Of a stretch of DNA of 7,711 nt, positions 6,688 through 7,711 are shown piece by piece. The DNA comes from Sphingomonadales bacterium (GTDB lineage: Bacteria > Pseudomonadota > Alphaproteobacteria > Sphingomonadales > Sphingomonadaceae): the NCBI GenBank assembly GCA_027486275.1, contig JAIXPM010000035.1, forward strand, positions 1-7,711, given 5' to 3'. The notes under the pieces were generated by a model that was not told the origin of the DNA, searched no databases, and saw nothing but the letters and a program-made list of their open reading frames with translations. Every line of letters begins with the position of its first letter. Position 1 is the stretch's first letter. The position numbers and the translations under genes are program-made.

Positions 6688-6692
6688 AGGAG
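6688..6692 (+). promoter_or_regulatory. Ribosome binding site of ald
   Basis: AGGAG lies 6 bases before ATG 6699, inside the 12-base gap after the ligase stop TAA (6684-6686). It is the clearest Shine-Dalgarno in the cluster and fixes the ald start. Confidence 0.8.
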
Positions 6693-6698
6693 AAGACC

Positions 6699-7711
6699 AT
6701 GCGTGTCGGCGTCCCCAGGGAGATCAAACGGCAGGAAGGCCGTGTCGGGCTGACCCCGGAAGCCGTCCGCGAATATGTCGGCCACGGCCACGCGGTGCTG
6801 GTCGAAACCGGTGCGGGCGCTGGCATTGGCGCCAGTGATGCCGCCTATGTGGCGGCCGGCGCGCAGATCGCGGCCACGGCGGCGGAGGTGTTTGCCGCTG
6901 CCGAGATGATCGTGAAGGTGAAGGAACCGCAGCCATCCGAATGGGTGCAACTCCGCGAAGGCCAGATATTGTTCACCTATCTGCATCTCGCTCCTGATCC
7001 GGTGCAGACCGCAGGCCTCCTGGCCAGCGGCGTGACGTCGGTCGCCTATGAAACGGTGACGGATGGCCACGGCCTGCCGCTGCTGATCCCGATGAGCGAG
7101 GTGGCCGGCCGGCTTTCCATTGAAGCCGCCGCACTGGCCTCGCGCCATTACAACGGCGGCAACGGCCTGCTGATGGGCGGTGTGCCGGGCGTCGCGCCGG
7201 CGCGCATTGTCGTGCTGGGCGGCGGCGTGGTCGGCACCCAGGCGGCGCGCATGGCGGTGGGGCTTGGCGCCGATGTGTGCATTTTCGATCGCTCGCTGCC
7301 GCGTCTGCGCCAACTGGATGATCTGTTCCAGGGCCGGGTGCGGACGCTCTATTCCAACCGGGCCGCTATCGAGGCCGAGATTGCCCATGCCGATGTGGTG
7401 ATCGGCGCCGTGCTGGTGCCGGGCGCCAGTGCACCGCGCCTGATCACCCGCGGCATGCTGGGGTTGATGAAGCCCAAGGCGGTGCTGGTGGATGTCGCCA
7501 TCGATCAGGGTGGCTGCTTCGAAACCAGCCACGCGACGACGCACGAAGAGCCGACCTATGTGGTGGACGGCATCATCCATTATTGCGTTGCCAACATGCC
7601 TGGCAGCGTGCCGCGCACCTCCAGCTATGCACTCAACAATGCCACCTTGCCCTATGGGCTGGCGCTGGCTGGCGGCGGCGTTGAGGCCATTCGAACCAAG
7701 CCGGCGCTGCT
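6699..7711 (+). CDS. ald: Alanine dehydrogenase, N-terminal 337 codons (3' end outside window)
   Basis: Alanine dehydrogenase interconverts L-alanine, water and NAD+ with pyruvate, ammonium and NADH in the cytoplasm, and usually forms hexamers. The opening [10 protein letters not shown] is the classic N-terminus of the Ald/PNT family. Residues known to be catalytic in characterised enzymes occur at matching numbers: R15 (EGRVGLTP), K75 (VKVKEP), H96 (TYLHLAPD) and D269 (VDVAIDQGG). The NAD-binding Rossmann motif GGGVVG is at 174-179, with acidic D197 at the end of the second strand, which favours NAD over [20 protein letters not shown] near residues 293-308 is also typical. Full-length enzymes are about 370 residues, so roughly 35 are missing beyond the window edge; nothing suggests a broken gene. 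The paralogous transhydrogenase alpha subunit is less likely because the Ald catalytic set and the IDQGG and MPGSVPRTS motifs fit Ald. It follows the acyl-CoA ligase by 12 bases and is probably translated from the same mRNA, which implies catabolism of alanine released by upstream steps. Confidence 0.95.
   Translation, partial: MRVGVPREIKRQEGRVGLTPEAVREYVGHGHAVLVETGAGAGIGASDAAYVAAGAQIAATAAEVFAAAEMIVKVKEPQPSEWVQLREGQILFTYLHLAPDPVQTAGLLASGVTSVAYETVTDGHGLPLLIPMSEVAGRLSIEAAALASRHYNGGNGLLMGGVPGVAPARIVVLGGGVVGTQAARMAVGLGADVCIFDRSLPRLRQLDDLFQGRVRTLYSNRAAIEAEIAHADVVIGAVLVPGASAPRLITRGMLGLMKPKAVLVDVAIDQGGCFETSHATTHEEPTYVVDGIIHYCVANMPGSVPRTSSYALNNATLPYGLALAGGGVEAIRTKPAL

Noticed and set aside
6282..7580. 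A 432-codon open frame on the minus strand across the ligase 3' end and ald
   Set aside because: It is antisense to two genes with intact catalytic motifs; the product is His/Arg/Gly-rich and resembles no family. It is a codon-bias shadow.

Overview
The window looks like a chromosomal segment from a high-GC Gram-negative bacterium, most likely an alphaproteobacterium of the Sphingomonadales type. This rests on GC-rich codon use throughout, a TonB-dependent receptor with a short Cys-Cys loop near its C-terminus, two exported proteins with Sec signal peptides, and the general protein style. The genus is an inference; no RNA gene or other marker is present to fix it. All recognisable genes lie on the + strand. 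I see no mobile element, CRISPR array, tRNA or rRNA.

Layout: (1) positions 1-429 hold the last 142 codons of a TonB-dependent outer-membrane receptor. (2) Positions 430-613 are the only sizeable gap. It holds a small hairpin, a strong intrinsic terminator (517-560) and a weak candidate promoter (559-586) for what follows. (3) Positions 614-3760 encode a 1048-residue exported BNR/Asp-box beta-propeller protein of a widespread family often labelled glycosyl hydrolase or VPS10/sortilin-like. Its biochemical function is not established. (4) Positions 3772-5193 encode an exported M24 (Xaa-Pro aminopeptidase/prolidase-type) metallopeptidase. (5) Positions 5229-6686 encode a cytoplasmic class I adenylate-forming acyl-CoA ligase. 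(6) From 6699 to the window edge runs the first 337 codons of alanine dehydrogenase (ald).

Genes 3 to 6 are closely spaced (gaps of about 11, 35 and 12 bases) with no terminator between them, so they are probably one operon. The context suggests scavenging of an external peptide or amide. The receptor imports, the exported propeller protein and M24 peptidase act outside the inner membrane, and the ligase and Ald process an acid and alanine inside. The individual family assignments are strong; the shared pathway is inference. The most unusual points are a probable loss of the conserved substrate-side histidine in the M24 enzyme, the pairing of an acyl-CoA ligase with Ald behind a secreted peptidase, and two GTGA stop/start overlaps flanking the peptidase gene.
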